Under the pieces are notes generated by a model. It made no database searches and was not told the origin of the DNA. It saw only the letters and a list, made by a program, of their open reading frames with translations. A stretch of DNA of 20,532 nt from a virus, in the IMG/VR virus record IMGVR_UViG_3300042485_000296, positions 1 through 20,532 of that record; one strand, given 5' to 3'. Position numbers and translations under genes: made by a program. Every line of letters begins with the position of its first letter. Position 1 is the stretch's first letter. This document shows positions 1 through 6,805 of the stretch, piece by piece.

Positions 1-114
1 ACTGGCGTAACAATCGTAGGACTTGCAACAACTGCTGCGACTGCTGGACTAGCATCTCGTTGGGAAGTAGTTGTAACTGCTCCAACAACAGTATCTGTAT
101 ACCGCATCGCCTAA
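1..114 (+). CDS. C-terminal end of an unidentified phage structural protein (partial)
   Basis: Frame 1 is open from the first base to a TAA at 112-114 and encodes the last 37 residues of a gene that begins before the window. The fragment is rich in Val, Thr and Ala (it ends TVSVYRIA), which fits a beta-structured virion protein. Because the gene is followed by a terminator-like hairpin and by a run of virion genes, a capsid or decoration protein is plausible. The fragment is too short to assign to a family, so the product is left open. Confidence 0.6.
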   Translation, partial: TGVTIVGLATTAATAGLASRWEVVVTAPTTVSVYRIA

Positions 115-134
115 AGATTCACGCAATTATTTAG

Positions 135-170
135 AAAGGGTGGCGCTTCAGTAATGGAGTGCCACTCTTT
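135..170 (+). terminator. Terminator-like hairpin
   Basis: AAAGGGTGGC (135-144) can pair with GCCACTCTTT (161-170) as a 10-base-pair stem with one G-T wobble and a 16-base loop. A short T run closes the 3' arm. It lies 21 bases after the stop at 114 and just before the AAAGGAG ribosome site of the next gene. It could be a partial terminator or attenuator that lowers expression of the genes behind it, or a transcript-stabilising hairpin. The T run is short, so full termination is uncertain. Confidence 0.55.
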
Positions 171-185
171 TCCAAAGGAGTTCAA

Positions 186-464
186 ATGGCAATAAACCAC
201 GCAATAGTTAGCGTTGGCGCTACCGCAACACTTCTAACTGTCGCTGCCTCTGGTGGAGGCAAAGATGGTTCAACAATTTTGATTCAAAATCCAACAGGTG
301 GTCAGGCTGTCTTTTTAGGCGGCGCAGGAGTTACTTCTTCTTCCTATGGGTACAGACTTGCTAGCGGTTCTGATATGTCTATGGAACTCAACCAAGATGA
401 ACAAGTTTATGGCGTAGTCGCCTCATCAACACAGTCAGTAGCAGTTCTCCGACAAGGCGTTTAG
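186..464 (+). CDS. Small beta-rich virion-associated protein
   Basis: This encodes 92 residues starting MAINHAIVSVG. The ATG at 186 is preferred over an in-frame GTG at 159 because AAGGAG at 175-180 sits five bases before it, and the GTG start lies within the hairpin arm. The protein is a run of short beta segments with Gly turns (VFLGGAGVTSSSYGYRLASG, then YGVVASSTQSVAVLRQG). It resembles small proteins of about 90 residues that often sit beside capsid genes in actinobacterial and aquatic phages. A role as head decoration or knob is inferred from position and fold character. No catalytic motif, signal peptide or membrane segment is visible. Confidence 0.7.
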   Translation: MAINHAIVSVGATATLLTVAASGGGKDGSTILIQNPTGGQAVFLGGAGVTSSSYGYRLASGSDMSMELNQDEQVYGVVASSTQSVAVLRQGV

Positions 465-479
465 TTAGGGGCTTAGATA

Positions 480-1019
480 ATGGCTCTTACAGTTGATTTA
501 GAAACAGTTACCCTTACAGGAACTTATGTAGACATTATCGGTAATGCCGTGGCTGGGTCTGTTACATTTAAGCCGCAAACAATTATCAAAGACACAGACC
601 AAAATCAGATTATTGTAAACAATACAATCACAGAAGTTTTAGATAGCAACGGCTCATTTAGCGTTGTCCTTCCAGTTACAGATGATTCAGATGTAGTTCC
701 GCAACCTTTTGCGTATCTTGTAGAAGAAGTATTTTCAGGCGGTAGGTCTTTTGTAATCACACTTCCTGGAGGTGGTGCGGCAGTTGATATTGCTGACCTA
801 TCTCCTGCTGTAAGTGCTGCTGTTGCCGCAGGGTATGTGACAACTTCACAATACAATGTTATTAACGCTCGTTTAACAACAGCAAATACCGCTTACACGC
901 AAGTAACTGCTATTCAAGACAATATCGATGCGGCTGCGACTTCCGCTGCTTCCGCTGCTGCTGCTGCCTCTGGCGCCCTGCGAAGCGGAATAAGTCAATT
1001 ACTTTTAATGGGGGTGTAA
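480..1019 (+). CDS. Fibre-type protein with immunoglobulin/transthyretin-like N-terminal domain
   Basis: The product has 179 residues. Residues 5-105 form a beta domain with the pattern VTLTGTYVDIIGNAVAGSVTF, then LDSNGSFSVVLPVTDDSD and YLVEEVFSGGRSFVITLP. This is typical of the Ig-like or transthyretin-like modules of actinophage minor tail and fibre proteins. A linker and an Ala-rich helix (about 145-170) follow, and the chain ends ISQLLLMGV. The N-terminal domain is clearly paralogous to that of the gene at 1218. The ribosome site is AGGGG at 467-471. The 3' end runs straight into the next gene (GTG two bases after the stop). A surface fibre or attachment role is inferred; no enzymatic residues are seen. 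Confidence 0.75.
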   Translation: MALTVDLETVTLTGTYVDIIGNAVAGSVTFKPQTIIKDTDQNQIIVNNTITEVLDSNGSFSVVLPVTDDSDVVPQPFAYLVEEVFSGGRSFVITLPGGGAAVDIADLSPAVSAAVAAGYVTTSQYNVINARLTTANTAYTQVTAIQDNIDAAATSAASAAAAASGALRSGISQLLLMGV

Positions 1020-1020
1020 T

Positions 1021-1218
1021 GTGGCTGAACCCTATGTACCTATCGCTCGCTACACTACTGCTAATACCCTTCTTACTGCCCTAGAGTCAGCACTAGCAAC
1101 AGTTGATGATGATAGCGATTTAATCTTGGCAGACGCTACGGCTGCTGCTGCTTCGGCTGCGACTGCTGTTGCTAGTGAAAAGCAATTTAGCCTTAGTTTG
1201 ATGCTAGGCGGTGCGTAA
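1021..1218 (+). CDS. Small Ala-rich fibre module with hydrophobic-GG C-terminus
   Basis: This is a 65-residue protein with a GTG start (MAEPYVPIARYTTANTLLTALESAL...). The G-rich 3' end of the preceding gene (GGGGGTG) serves as its ribosome site. It corresponds to the C-terminal half of the preceding protein: a short helical stretch around YTTANTLLTAL, an Ala-rich helix (about residues 37-53), then FSLSLMLGGA. It lacks the Ig-like domain. Its stop overlaps the next start as TAATG, which suggests translational coupling. It could be a separate small subunit or a broken remnant of a longer fibre gene. The conserved ending and tight spacing favour a maintained gene. Confidence 0.65.
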   Translation: MAEPYVPIARYTTANTLLTALESALATVDDDSDLILADATAAAASAATAVASEKQFSLSLMLGGA

Positions 1219-1895
1219 TGGCTATTGCCGCAACTGTTACCACTGTTTCCCTTGAGGGTACTTTCAAGAATTACTTGGGAGACGCCATAGCAGGACAAGT
1301 CCAGTTCACTCTTTCAGATATGTTGCGCAACTCCATATCTGACCAAATGGTTGTACCTTCAACAGTAGCGGTTACTTTAGACGCTAACGGAGCATTTACA
1401 ACCACTCTACCCTCAACAAATGACCCAGACATTATTCCTGAGTTCGAATACACAGTAGAAGAAGCCTTCCCTGACGGCAGAACTTATACAATCACCCTTC
1501 CCGCTGCGACTGTCGGAACTCTGAACCTCGCAGATATATCTCCAGTTCCAACATTGGACACAAGTTATGTCGGGTTAGTTACTGAAGTTCCTTTTGCTAC
1601 CTTCGAAACAGCCCTTGCTTTGCTTGATACAAAAATAACACAGGCTACAAATGAAGTTCCTCTTTCTGGCGAGTATTGGTACATCCCTGCTGCTTATGCC
1701 ACCTACACTGAGGTCAATGCCGCGTTTGCGACATACACATTATTGAACGCTGGTACTTACCCAGTATCGGGTTCAGATTTAACAGATGAGGTAGCCACGG
1801 CAGATGCTTCACGCGTTGCCGCAGCCTCATCTGCCAGTTCAGTTGCTACAATAGCGACTGGGCGTTTACACCCGCTTTTGTTAATAGGAGGATAA
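1218..1895 (+). CDS. Fibre-type protein, paralogue of the 480-1019 product
   Basis: This encodes 225 residues. Residues 5-110 repeat the Ig/transthyretin-like domain of the 480-1019 product: VSLEGTFKNYLGDAIAGQVQF, LDANGAFTTTLPSTNDPD and YTVEEAFPDGRTYTITLP align directly, and both continue into a (D/A)IADLSP / LADISP element. A longer central section follows (EYWYIPAAYATYTEVNAAFATYTLL), then an Ala/Ser-rich helix and the ending LHPLLLIGG. The last two Gly codons (GGA GGA) also form the ribosome site of the next gene. Two such paralogues this close suggest tandem duplication with divergence. The likely role is a virion surface fibre or adaptor. Confidence 0.75.
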   Translation: MAIAATVTTVSLEGTFKNYLGDAIAGQVQFTLSDMLRNSISDQMVVPSTVAVTLDANGAFTTTLPSTNDPDIIPEFEYTVEEAFPDGRTYTITLPAATVGTLNLADISPVPTLDTSYVGLVTEVPFATFETALALLDTKITQATNEVPLSGEYWYIPAAYATYTEVNAAFATYTLLNAGTYPVSGSDLTDEVATADASRVAAASSASSVATIATGRLHPLLLIGG

Positions 1896-1896
1896 A

Positions 1897-2223
1897 ATGC
1901 CAACAGCATATAAGGTGCTTGCGCAGCAAGCGACAACCACATCTCTTGCGAGTATGTATACAGTTCCAGCGGCAACCGAAACCATTATTTCAAGCATTGT
2001 GGTAGCCAATACAAGTGCCAGCGATAGAACCTACCGAATTACTATTCAACCTAATAACGCGACCTTAGCGCAAAAGCACTATATTGCTTATGATGTAACT
2101 AGCAAGGCAAATTCCACTACTGCTTATACTTTAGGAATCACGCTTGACGCTACCGACCAAGTTTATATTTTAGGCTCAACAACTGATCTTTCCATTTCTC
2201 TATTTGGAAGCGAGATTTCATAA
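1897..2223 (+). CDS. Conserved small phage structural protein
   Basis: The product has 108 residues. The ribosome site GGAGGA lies just before the ATG, inside the end of the previous gene. Motifs such as YTVPAATETIISSIVVANTS, DRTYRITIQPN and KHYIAYDVTSKAN are characteristic of a small beta-sandwich protein that recurs in fibre clusters of aquatic phages. In that family the pattern 'LYTVPA...ISTIVVCN...YRI..P.G..L..KHYI.YD' is typical. The function is not established; a virion decoration or fibre-associated role is inferred from the neighbours. No signal peptide or membrane segment is seen. Confidence 0.7.
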   Translation: MPTAYKVLAQQATTTSLASMYTVPAATETIISSIVVANTSASDRTYRITIQPNNATLAQKHYIAYDVTSKANSTTAYTLGITLDATDQVYILGSTTDLSISLFGSEIS

Positions 2224-2224
2224 T

Positions 2225-2917
2225 ATGGCAATTACAACCAATGGCGCACAAGGAACTGTCCTTGCTGTATCTAATGACTTAGCACTAGCAATCTCTGACG
2301 AGTCGGGAACAGGCGTAGTTGTATTTAATTCAAGCCCAACTCTTGTTACTCCTACCCTTGGAACGGCAAGCGCAACAGCCATCGAGTTAGGTCACGCAAC
2401 TGATACCACTCTTGCTCGTGCCTCTGCTGGTGTCGTATCTATTGAAGGCGTTAATGTTGTTACAACCTCATCAACTGACACGCTGACCAACAAGACTCTG
2501 ACAAGCCCTGTTCTAAGTACCGCAATTCTTAGTTCCCCTGAAGAAAGATTGACTGTATCTGCTACTGCGGCAACTGGAACAGTAAACTTCAATGTTCTTA
2601 CGCAGGGTGTTTTGTATTACACCACTAATGCTTCAGGTAACTGGACTTTGAATGTTCGTGGAGATGGCTCAAATACTCTTAACTCAGTATTGACAACAAA
2701 TGATTCAATCACCGTTGTTTTCTTAGCGACTCAAGGAACTACTGCTTACTACTCAAATGCGTTTACTATTGACGGCACATCAGTAACCCCTAAGTACATT
2801 ACAGGCACAGCGTTCACTGCTGGAAATGCTTCTTCAATTGATTCTTATGTTTACACTATTATCAAGACAGGAAGCGCGACCTTCACGGTTCTAGCCTCTC
2901 AAACAAAGTTCGCGTAA
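2225..2917 (+). CDS. Tail-fibre-like repeat protein
   Basis: This encodes 230 residues from the ATG at 2225. A longer reading from a TTG at 2204 would overlap the previous gene and adds only seven unconvincing residues. A weak ribosome site (GGAAGCGAG) ends about 10 bases before. Residues 55-95 carry the phage fibre repeat of the type ELGHATDTTLARASAGVVSI then TTSSTDTLTNKTLTSP, which is widespread in marine and freshwater phage fibres and usually forms a trimeric shaft. The C-terminal half (about 105-230) is a separate beta domain rich in Thr, Asn and aromatic residues (GNWTLNVRGDGSNTLNS). A structural fibre is likely; which virion part it belongs to is not shown. Confidence 0.75.
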   Translation: MAITTNGAQGTVLAVSNDLALAISDESGTGVVVFNSSPTLVTPTLGTASATAIELGHATDTTLARASAGVVSIEGVNVVTTSSTDTLTNKTLTSPVLSTAILSSPEERLTVSATAATGTVNFNVLTQGVLYYTTNASGNWTLNVRGDGSNTLNSVLTTNDSITVVFLATQGTTAYYSNAFTIDGTSVTPKYITGTAFTAGNASSIDSYVYTIIKTGSATFTVLASQTKFA

Positions 2918-2929
2918 AGGAGACGGCGT

Positions 2930-3517
2930 ATGCCAATTATTGCTACCCGCGCTTCTGCGGCTTATGGTGCTGGTTTTGCTGCTATCACCACACCTCCATT
3001 TCTTGGTCCATTCGGTGCGTATGAACCTATTGCTGTGACAACTGTTCCTAGCGGTGGTGTAGCCTCAGTAAGTTTTGGTTCAATTCCACAGACTTATACG
3101 CATTTACAGGTTCGTTGGTTTGCTAGAGGTTCATCTTTGACTGGGGTGGTTTGGAAATTTAACAATGACAGCGCTGCGAACTATGCTCGACATAGATTAA
3201 CCGCCGATGGTGCGACTGATGCTGCGAGTGAAATAACATCTGCGAGCAACATTTACGCAGTTGCTTCATGGGGCATTCCAAACGGGGCTAGCAAATTTGG
3301 TAGCGGTGTTTATGACATTCTTGATTACAGTAATACAAATAAATATAAAACTTTGCGCGGTTTAGCAGGTCAAGATTCAGATGGTTCAGGTGGTGTAGAA
3401 TTTCTTTCAGGATTATGGATGAATGCTGCCGCAATCACTTCAATTTTTATCGAGCCTAATACTGGAACAATCGCAGAATATAGCAGTTTTGCTCTTTACG
3501 GCATTAAGGGGAATTAA
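2930..3517 (+). CDS. Jelly-roll-like fibre/adhesin domain protein
   Basis: The product has 195 residues, with AAAGGAG seven bases before the ATG. The body (about 30-195) is a single beta-sandwich domain marked by VSFGSIPQTYTHLQVRWFAR, FNNDSAANYARHRL, DILDYSNTNKYKTLRG and a closing FALYGIKGN. The same signature (SIPxTYTxL, FNxDxxxNY, DxxxYSNxxxxKT, hxxYGI) occurs at the N-terminus of the next two genes, so the three form a paralogous set. Here the domain stands alone without a glycine-rich extension. Such domains are common in phage receptor-binding or surface proteins and may bind carbohydrate, but no binding residues can be assigned from sequence alone. Confidence 0.75.
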   Translation: MPIIATRASAAYGAGFAAITTPPFLGPFGAYEPIAVTTVPSGGVASVSFGSIPQTYTHLQVRWFARGSSLTGVVWKFNNDSAANYARHRLTADGATDAASEITSASNIYAVASWGIPNGASKFGSGVYDILDYSNTNKYKTLRGLAGQDSDGSGGVEFLSGLWMNAAAITSIFIEPNTGTIAEYSSFALYGIKGN

Positions 3518-3518
3518 A

Positions 3519-4865
3519 ATGGCTACTACTTATGTTCCTATCGCAACACAGGACTTGAATGGTTTATCAGAAATTACTTTCTCCTCCATTCCTGCGACTT
3601 ATACCGATTTGAGAGTCGTAACATCAGGCGCAGTCGCAACAGGTTTGTCCAACTGGTCACTTCAATTTAATGGCGATACATCAACAAATTACAGCACTTC
3701 ATTTACTGCTACAACTGGTGGCTCTGGAAGGTCAACAGGTCAGACATATCTCACTCTTGACAGATACGGCTACTTTTCAACCAGTCAAACTAACATCTTG
3801 TTTGATGTAATGAATTACTCTAACGCAACAACATTTAAGACTGTGTTGAGCAGGTCAAATAACGCAGCCGAAGGCGTGGGACTTTTGACGGGTTTATGGA
3901 AAGCAACACCAGCAGCAATCAATTCTATTCGTTTATTTTTATCTGGAAGCACCTTCGCCGCAGGTTCGCGCGTAACCATTTATGGAATTGGTTCTGTTGT
4001 AGCCGCTAGTGCTGCTAAAGCAACAGGTGGCGATACGATCGCAACAGATGGAACTTATTGGTATCACGCATTTAGAGCGTCAGGTACTTTCACTCCAAGC
4101 GTTGCTTTGACTTGTGATTATTTAGTAATAGCAGGTGGCGGTGCTGGTGGAAATGGTAAGTCTGGTGGTGGTGGTGCTGGAGGTTTGCGTTCGACTGTCG
4201 GCGCAACTGGCGGTGGAGGTTCATTAGAGTCACCCCTATCATTGACCGCTCAGGCTTACACAGTAACTATTGGTGCTGGTGGTGCTGGTTCAACTAATCA
4301 AACTTCAGGTCTTGCTACAACACGCAACGGCAATAATTCCGTATTCGCAACAATAACTGCTACTGCTGGTGGTGGTGGCGGTCAAGACGCAGACAACGCT
4401 GGACAGGCTGGTGGTAATGGTGGTTCAGGAGGCGGTGCGGCTCGTAACGCCACAGTTGGTACTGGAACAGCAAATCAAGGTTTCAATGGTGGAACTGGAT
4501 TTACTGGTGGTGGCGCGTATGGTGGCGGCGGCGGTGGCGGTGCTGGCGCAGTTGGTGCTAATGGTGGAGTAACTATTGGTGGTAACGGTGGTGCTGGTGT
4601 AGCAATTTCAGCATTTGCGACTCCGACTGGAACTGGTGTTTCAAATTATTACGCGGGCGGTGGTGGCGCTTGCGCTTATTTACCAGCATCAGGCGTTCCT
4701 GGAACAGGCGGTGCTGGTGGCGGTGGAAATGGTGCTAGCACAACCACTTCTGTCGGCGTTGCTGGAACTGCTAACACAGGTAGTGGCGGTGGCGGTAATG
4801 ATGGAAATGGTTATACAAGTGGCGCGGGTGGTAGCGGTTTAGTGATAGTGAGGTACGCGGTCTAA
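3519..4865 (+). CDS. Glycine-rich adhesin with jelly-roll-like N-terminal domain
   Basis: This encodes 448 residues from ATG 3519, chosen because AAGGGG at 3506-3511 lies seven bases before it; a longer frame back to 3423 overlaps the previous gene. Residues 1-160 are the domain shared with the preceding protein (ITFSSIPATYTDLRVV, FNGDTSTNYS, DVMNYSNATTFKT, VTIYGIG). Then GGDTIATDGTYWYHAFRASG begins a long Gly-rich region (about 200-445) of GGG, GAGG and GGNGG repeats ending GSGLVIVRYAV. This architecture matches phage glycine-rich adhesins. The closest described structural precedent is the polyglycine-II sandwich of the S16 gp38 adhesin. The likely role is host-surface binding. The stop overlaps the next start (TAATG). 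Confidence 0.8.
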   Translation: MATTYVPIATQDLNGLSEITFSSIPATYTDLRVVTSGAVATGLSNWSLQFNGDTSTNYSTSFTATTGGSGRSTGQTYLTLDRYGYFSTSQTNILFDVMNYSNATTFKTVLSRSNNAAEGVGLLTGLWKATPAAINSIRLFLSGSTFAAGSRVTIYGIGSVVAASAAKATGGDTIATDGTYWYHAFRASGTFTPSVALTCDYLVIAGGGAGGNGKSGGGGAGGLRSTVGATGGGGSLESPLSLTAQAYTVTIGAGGAGSTNQTSGLATTRNGNNSVFATITATAGGGGGQDADNAGQAGGNGGSGGGAARNATVGTGTANQGFNGGTGFTGGGAYGGGGGGGAGAVGANGGVTIGGNGGAGVAISAFATPTGTGVSNYYAGGGGACAYLPASGVPGTGGAGGGGNGASTTTSVGVAGTANTGSGGGGNDGNGYTSGAGGSGLVIVRYAV

Positions 4866-6199
4866 TGCCAGCAAATCATGTTTTATTAGAAAAGGTAGTT
4901 GTAGGGGCGGCGGGTGCTAACTCTGTAACTTTTAACTCAATCCCTCAAACTGGTTATACCGATTTGAAAATTGTTATGTCGGCAAGAGGTACAGGAAATG
5001 CCAGCGCTCGAATTAACTTGAAGATAAGTTTTAATGGAAGCACTACTACCTTTTCGAGTAAATTAAAATACGCTGAATCAAATGCTGTTGGTTCACAAAC
5101 AGGAACAGATAACATTGTTGGAGTTTTTTCTGGCGGAGGTGCTACAGCCAGTTCTTTTGGTTCGGCAGAAATATACATTCCAAACTACACTTCAAGCGCT
5201 TACAAATCATTTAGTGTTGATTCAGTATCAGAAATCAATACATTAGTAAATGGAATGTGGCTTCTTGCTGGATTGTGGAGTACGGGAACAGCAATATCTA
5301 GTGTTAGTCTAATAGCAAACTCAGGAGACTTTGCCCAACACTCAACCTTCTCACTTTATGGCATAGCCACTTACGCGGTAACTCCAGTTATTGCGCCTTT
5401 CGCAACTGGCGGAGATGTTATTCAAAGCGACGGTACTTATTGGTATCATGCTTTCTTGGCTTCAGGAACATTTACTCCACTAAAGGCTTTAAGTTGTGAT
5501 GTTCTAGTAGTCGCAGGTGGTGGCTCAGGTGGCGGCTCTAACAATGGCGGCGGTGGTGGAGCGGGTGGGTATGTTTATTCAACTTCACAATCAGTTGCGA
5601 TTTCTGCTCAAACTGTAACAGTTGGTGCTGGTGGCTCTGCGGCAACTCAACTAGCGCAAGGAAATAGCGGTTCTAACTCACAGTTTGCTTCATTAACCGC
5701 AGCAGTAGGTGGCGGTGGTGGTGGTTCTCAATCAGGCGGTAATGCTAGAAATGGCGGCTCAGGTGGCGGTGCTGGTAATACAACAACCGCAGGAACAGCA
5801 ACCGCAGGTCAAGGTTTTGCTGGCGGTAGTAGCGGTAATAGCGGTGGCGGTGGCGCGGGTGCTATTGGTGGTAATGGTTCAGGAACAACTACTGGCGGAA
5901 CTGGCGGTGTTGGGTTAAACACTTGGTCAACTTGGTTATCACCTACTGGTCTCGGTGTAAGCGGGTATGTTGCTGGAGGCGGCGGCGCTGGTGCTAGTAC
6001 GACAGCAGGTGTTGGTGGTACTGGAGGCGGTGGCACAGGTTCGCTAGGAAACAGCAATACAGGCGGAACTGCTGGAACAATGAATACTGGTGGCGGCGGC
6101 GGTGGCGGTTATTTAGCAACTGTTAGCGGTGGTTCAGGAACTACTGGTGGGCTTGCTGGTGGTTCAGGACTTGTTATTATTAGATACCCAATGGTGTAA
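4865..6199 (+). CDS. Second glycine-rich adhesin, paralogue of the preceding gene
   Basis: The product has 444 residues and is translationally coupled through TAATG. It has the same layout as its neighbour: an N-terminal jelly-roll-like domain (VTFNSIPQTGYTDLKIVM, ISFNGSTTTFSS, YTSSAYKSFSVDSVSE, FSLYGIA). The linker motif GGDVIQSDGTYWYHAFLASG and a Gly-rich region (about 215-435) follow, ending GSGLVIIRYPMV. The pair is diverged in both codons and residues, so the duplication is not recent. The conserved core 'DGTYWYHAF.ASGTFTP' and the closing 'GSGLVI.RY' suggest two related receptor-binding specificities carried side by side. Binding targets cannot be read from sequence. Confidence 0.8.
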   Translation: MPANHVLLEKVVVGAAGANSVTFNSIPQTGYTDLKIVMSARGTGNASARINLKISFNGSTTTFSSKLKYAESNAVGSQTGTDNIVGVFSGGGATASSFGSAEIYIPNYTSSAYKSFSVDSVSEINTLVNGMWLLAGLWSTGTAISSVSLIANSGDFAQHSTFSLYGIATYAVTPVIAPFATGGDVIQSDGTYWYHAFLASGTFTPLKALSCDVLVVAGGGSGGGSNNGGGGGAGGYVYSTSQSVAISAQTVTVGAGGSAATQLAQGNSGSNSQFASLTAAVGGGGGGSQSGGNARNGGSGGGAGNTTTAGTATAGQGFAGGSSGNSGGGGAGAIGGNGSGTTTGGTGGVGLNTWSTWLSPTGLGVSGYVAGGGGAGASTTAGVGGTGGGGTGSLGNSNTGGTAGTMNTGGGGGGGYLATVSGGSGTTGGLAGGSGLVIIRYPMV

Positions 6200-6211
6200 G
6201 GAGAAAAATAG

Positions 6212-6553
6212 ATGGCACATTTCGCAGAAGTAGCAGATGGAATCGTAGTTCAGGTATTAGTTGTACCTGACACACAAGAACATCGCGGTCAAGAGTTTCT
6301 TGCCGACGATCTAGGTCTTGGTGGTACTTGGGTACAGACTTCATACAATGCTCGTATTAGAAAGAACTATGCTGGAATTGGTATGTCTTATGACGCAGAG
6401 CGTGATGCTTTTATTTCACCACAACCTTTTGCCTCATGGATTCTTGATGAGGAAACTTGCCGTTGGGAATCGCCAGTTCCATACCCAACAGACGGTTTAA
6501 TGTATGAATGGGACGAAACTATTACAGATTGGAAGGCTATCGTAAATGACTGA
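6212..6553 (+). CDS. Conserved aquatic-phage protein (MAHFAEV...FRKNYAG type)
   Basis: This encodes 113 residues with a clear AAGGAG site eight bases before the ATG. The sequence MAHFAEVADGIVVQVLVV, then GTWVQTSYNARIRKNYAGIGMSYD, DAFISPQPFASWILDEETCRWESPVPYP and LMYEWDE matches a family very common in cyanophage and other aquatic phage genomes, usually near fibre genes. Its function is not known to me. The many Trp/Tyr residues and the hairpin-like repeats suggest a compact beta protein, perhaps a fibre-associated or chaperone-like factor. The gene overlaps its neighbour by eight bases, and the two proteins are probably made together. Confidence 0.75.
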   Translation: MAHFAEVADGIVVQVLVVPDTQEHRGQEFLADDLGLGGTWVQTSYNARIRKNYAGIGMSYDAERDAFISPQPFASWILDEETCRWESPVPYPTDGLMYEWDETITDWKAIVND

Positions 6554-6782
6554 TACACCTAAGAAACTTGTTGTTGATGTATCCACTGGGGTATCTCAAT
6601 ACATTGATTTGACAGTTGCCGAGATTGCTCAACGCGATCAGGACGCAGCAGCGGCGGCAGAAGCCCAAGCAGAACGCGAAGTAGCAGAAGCGGCTAAAGC
6701 GGCTCTCAAGGAATCAGCAAAGGCTAAACTTGTTGCTGGAGAACCTTTAACAGCAGAAGAAGCAGCAGTTCTAGTAATCTAG
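6546..6782 (+). CDS. Small helical Ala/Glu-rich protein
   Basis: The product has 78 residues. GGAAGG at 6531-6536 lies nine bases before the ATG, which overlaps the end of the preceding gene. After a short N-terminal beta-like stretch (KKLVVDVSTGVSQYIDLT), residues 22-75 are predicted as one long charged helix rich in Ala, Glu and Lys (AEIAQRDQDAAAAAEAQAER...), probably a coiled coil. It ends LTAEEAAVLVI. Similar short coiled-coil proteins often accompany the MAHFAEV-type gene in aquatic phages. No enzymatic function can be assigned; an oligomerising structural or assembly role is an inference. Confidence 0.65.
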   Translation: MTDTPKKLVVDVSTGVSQYIDLTVAEIAQRDQDAAAAAEAQAEREVAEAAKAALKESAKAKLVAGEPLTAEEAAVLVI

Positions 6783-6805
6783 TTAGTTAGTGATAGGAGT
6801 AAGTC

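Noticed and set aside
2204-2224. TTG start for the fibre-repeat protein
   Set aside because: It adds residues encoded inside the previous gene; the ATG at 2225 is at the natural junction.
3423-3518. Longer N-terminus for the first glycine-rich adhesin
   Set aside because: It overlaps the end of the previous gene, and the good ribosome site and domain start both point to ATG 3519.
4369-4842. Alternative + strand frames in the first adhesin (Val/Met-rich)
   Set aside because: They are frame shadows of the GGT/GGC repeat tract, with unnatural composition.
5809-6057. Minus-strand open frame rich in Pro and Val across the second adhesin
   Set aside because: It is the complement of GGN repeats, which read as Pro/Ala/Val and rarely give stops; there is no ribosome site and all neighbours are on the + strand.
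4120-6175. CRISPR-like or tandem-repeat array
   Set aside because: The repeats are short irregular glycine codons inside reading frames, without constant repeat/spacer units.
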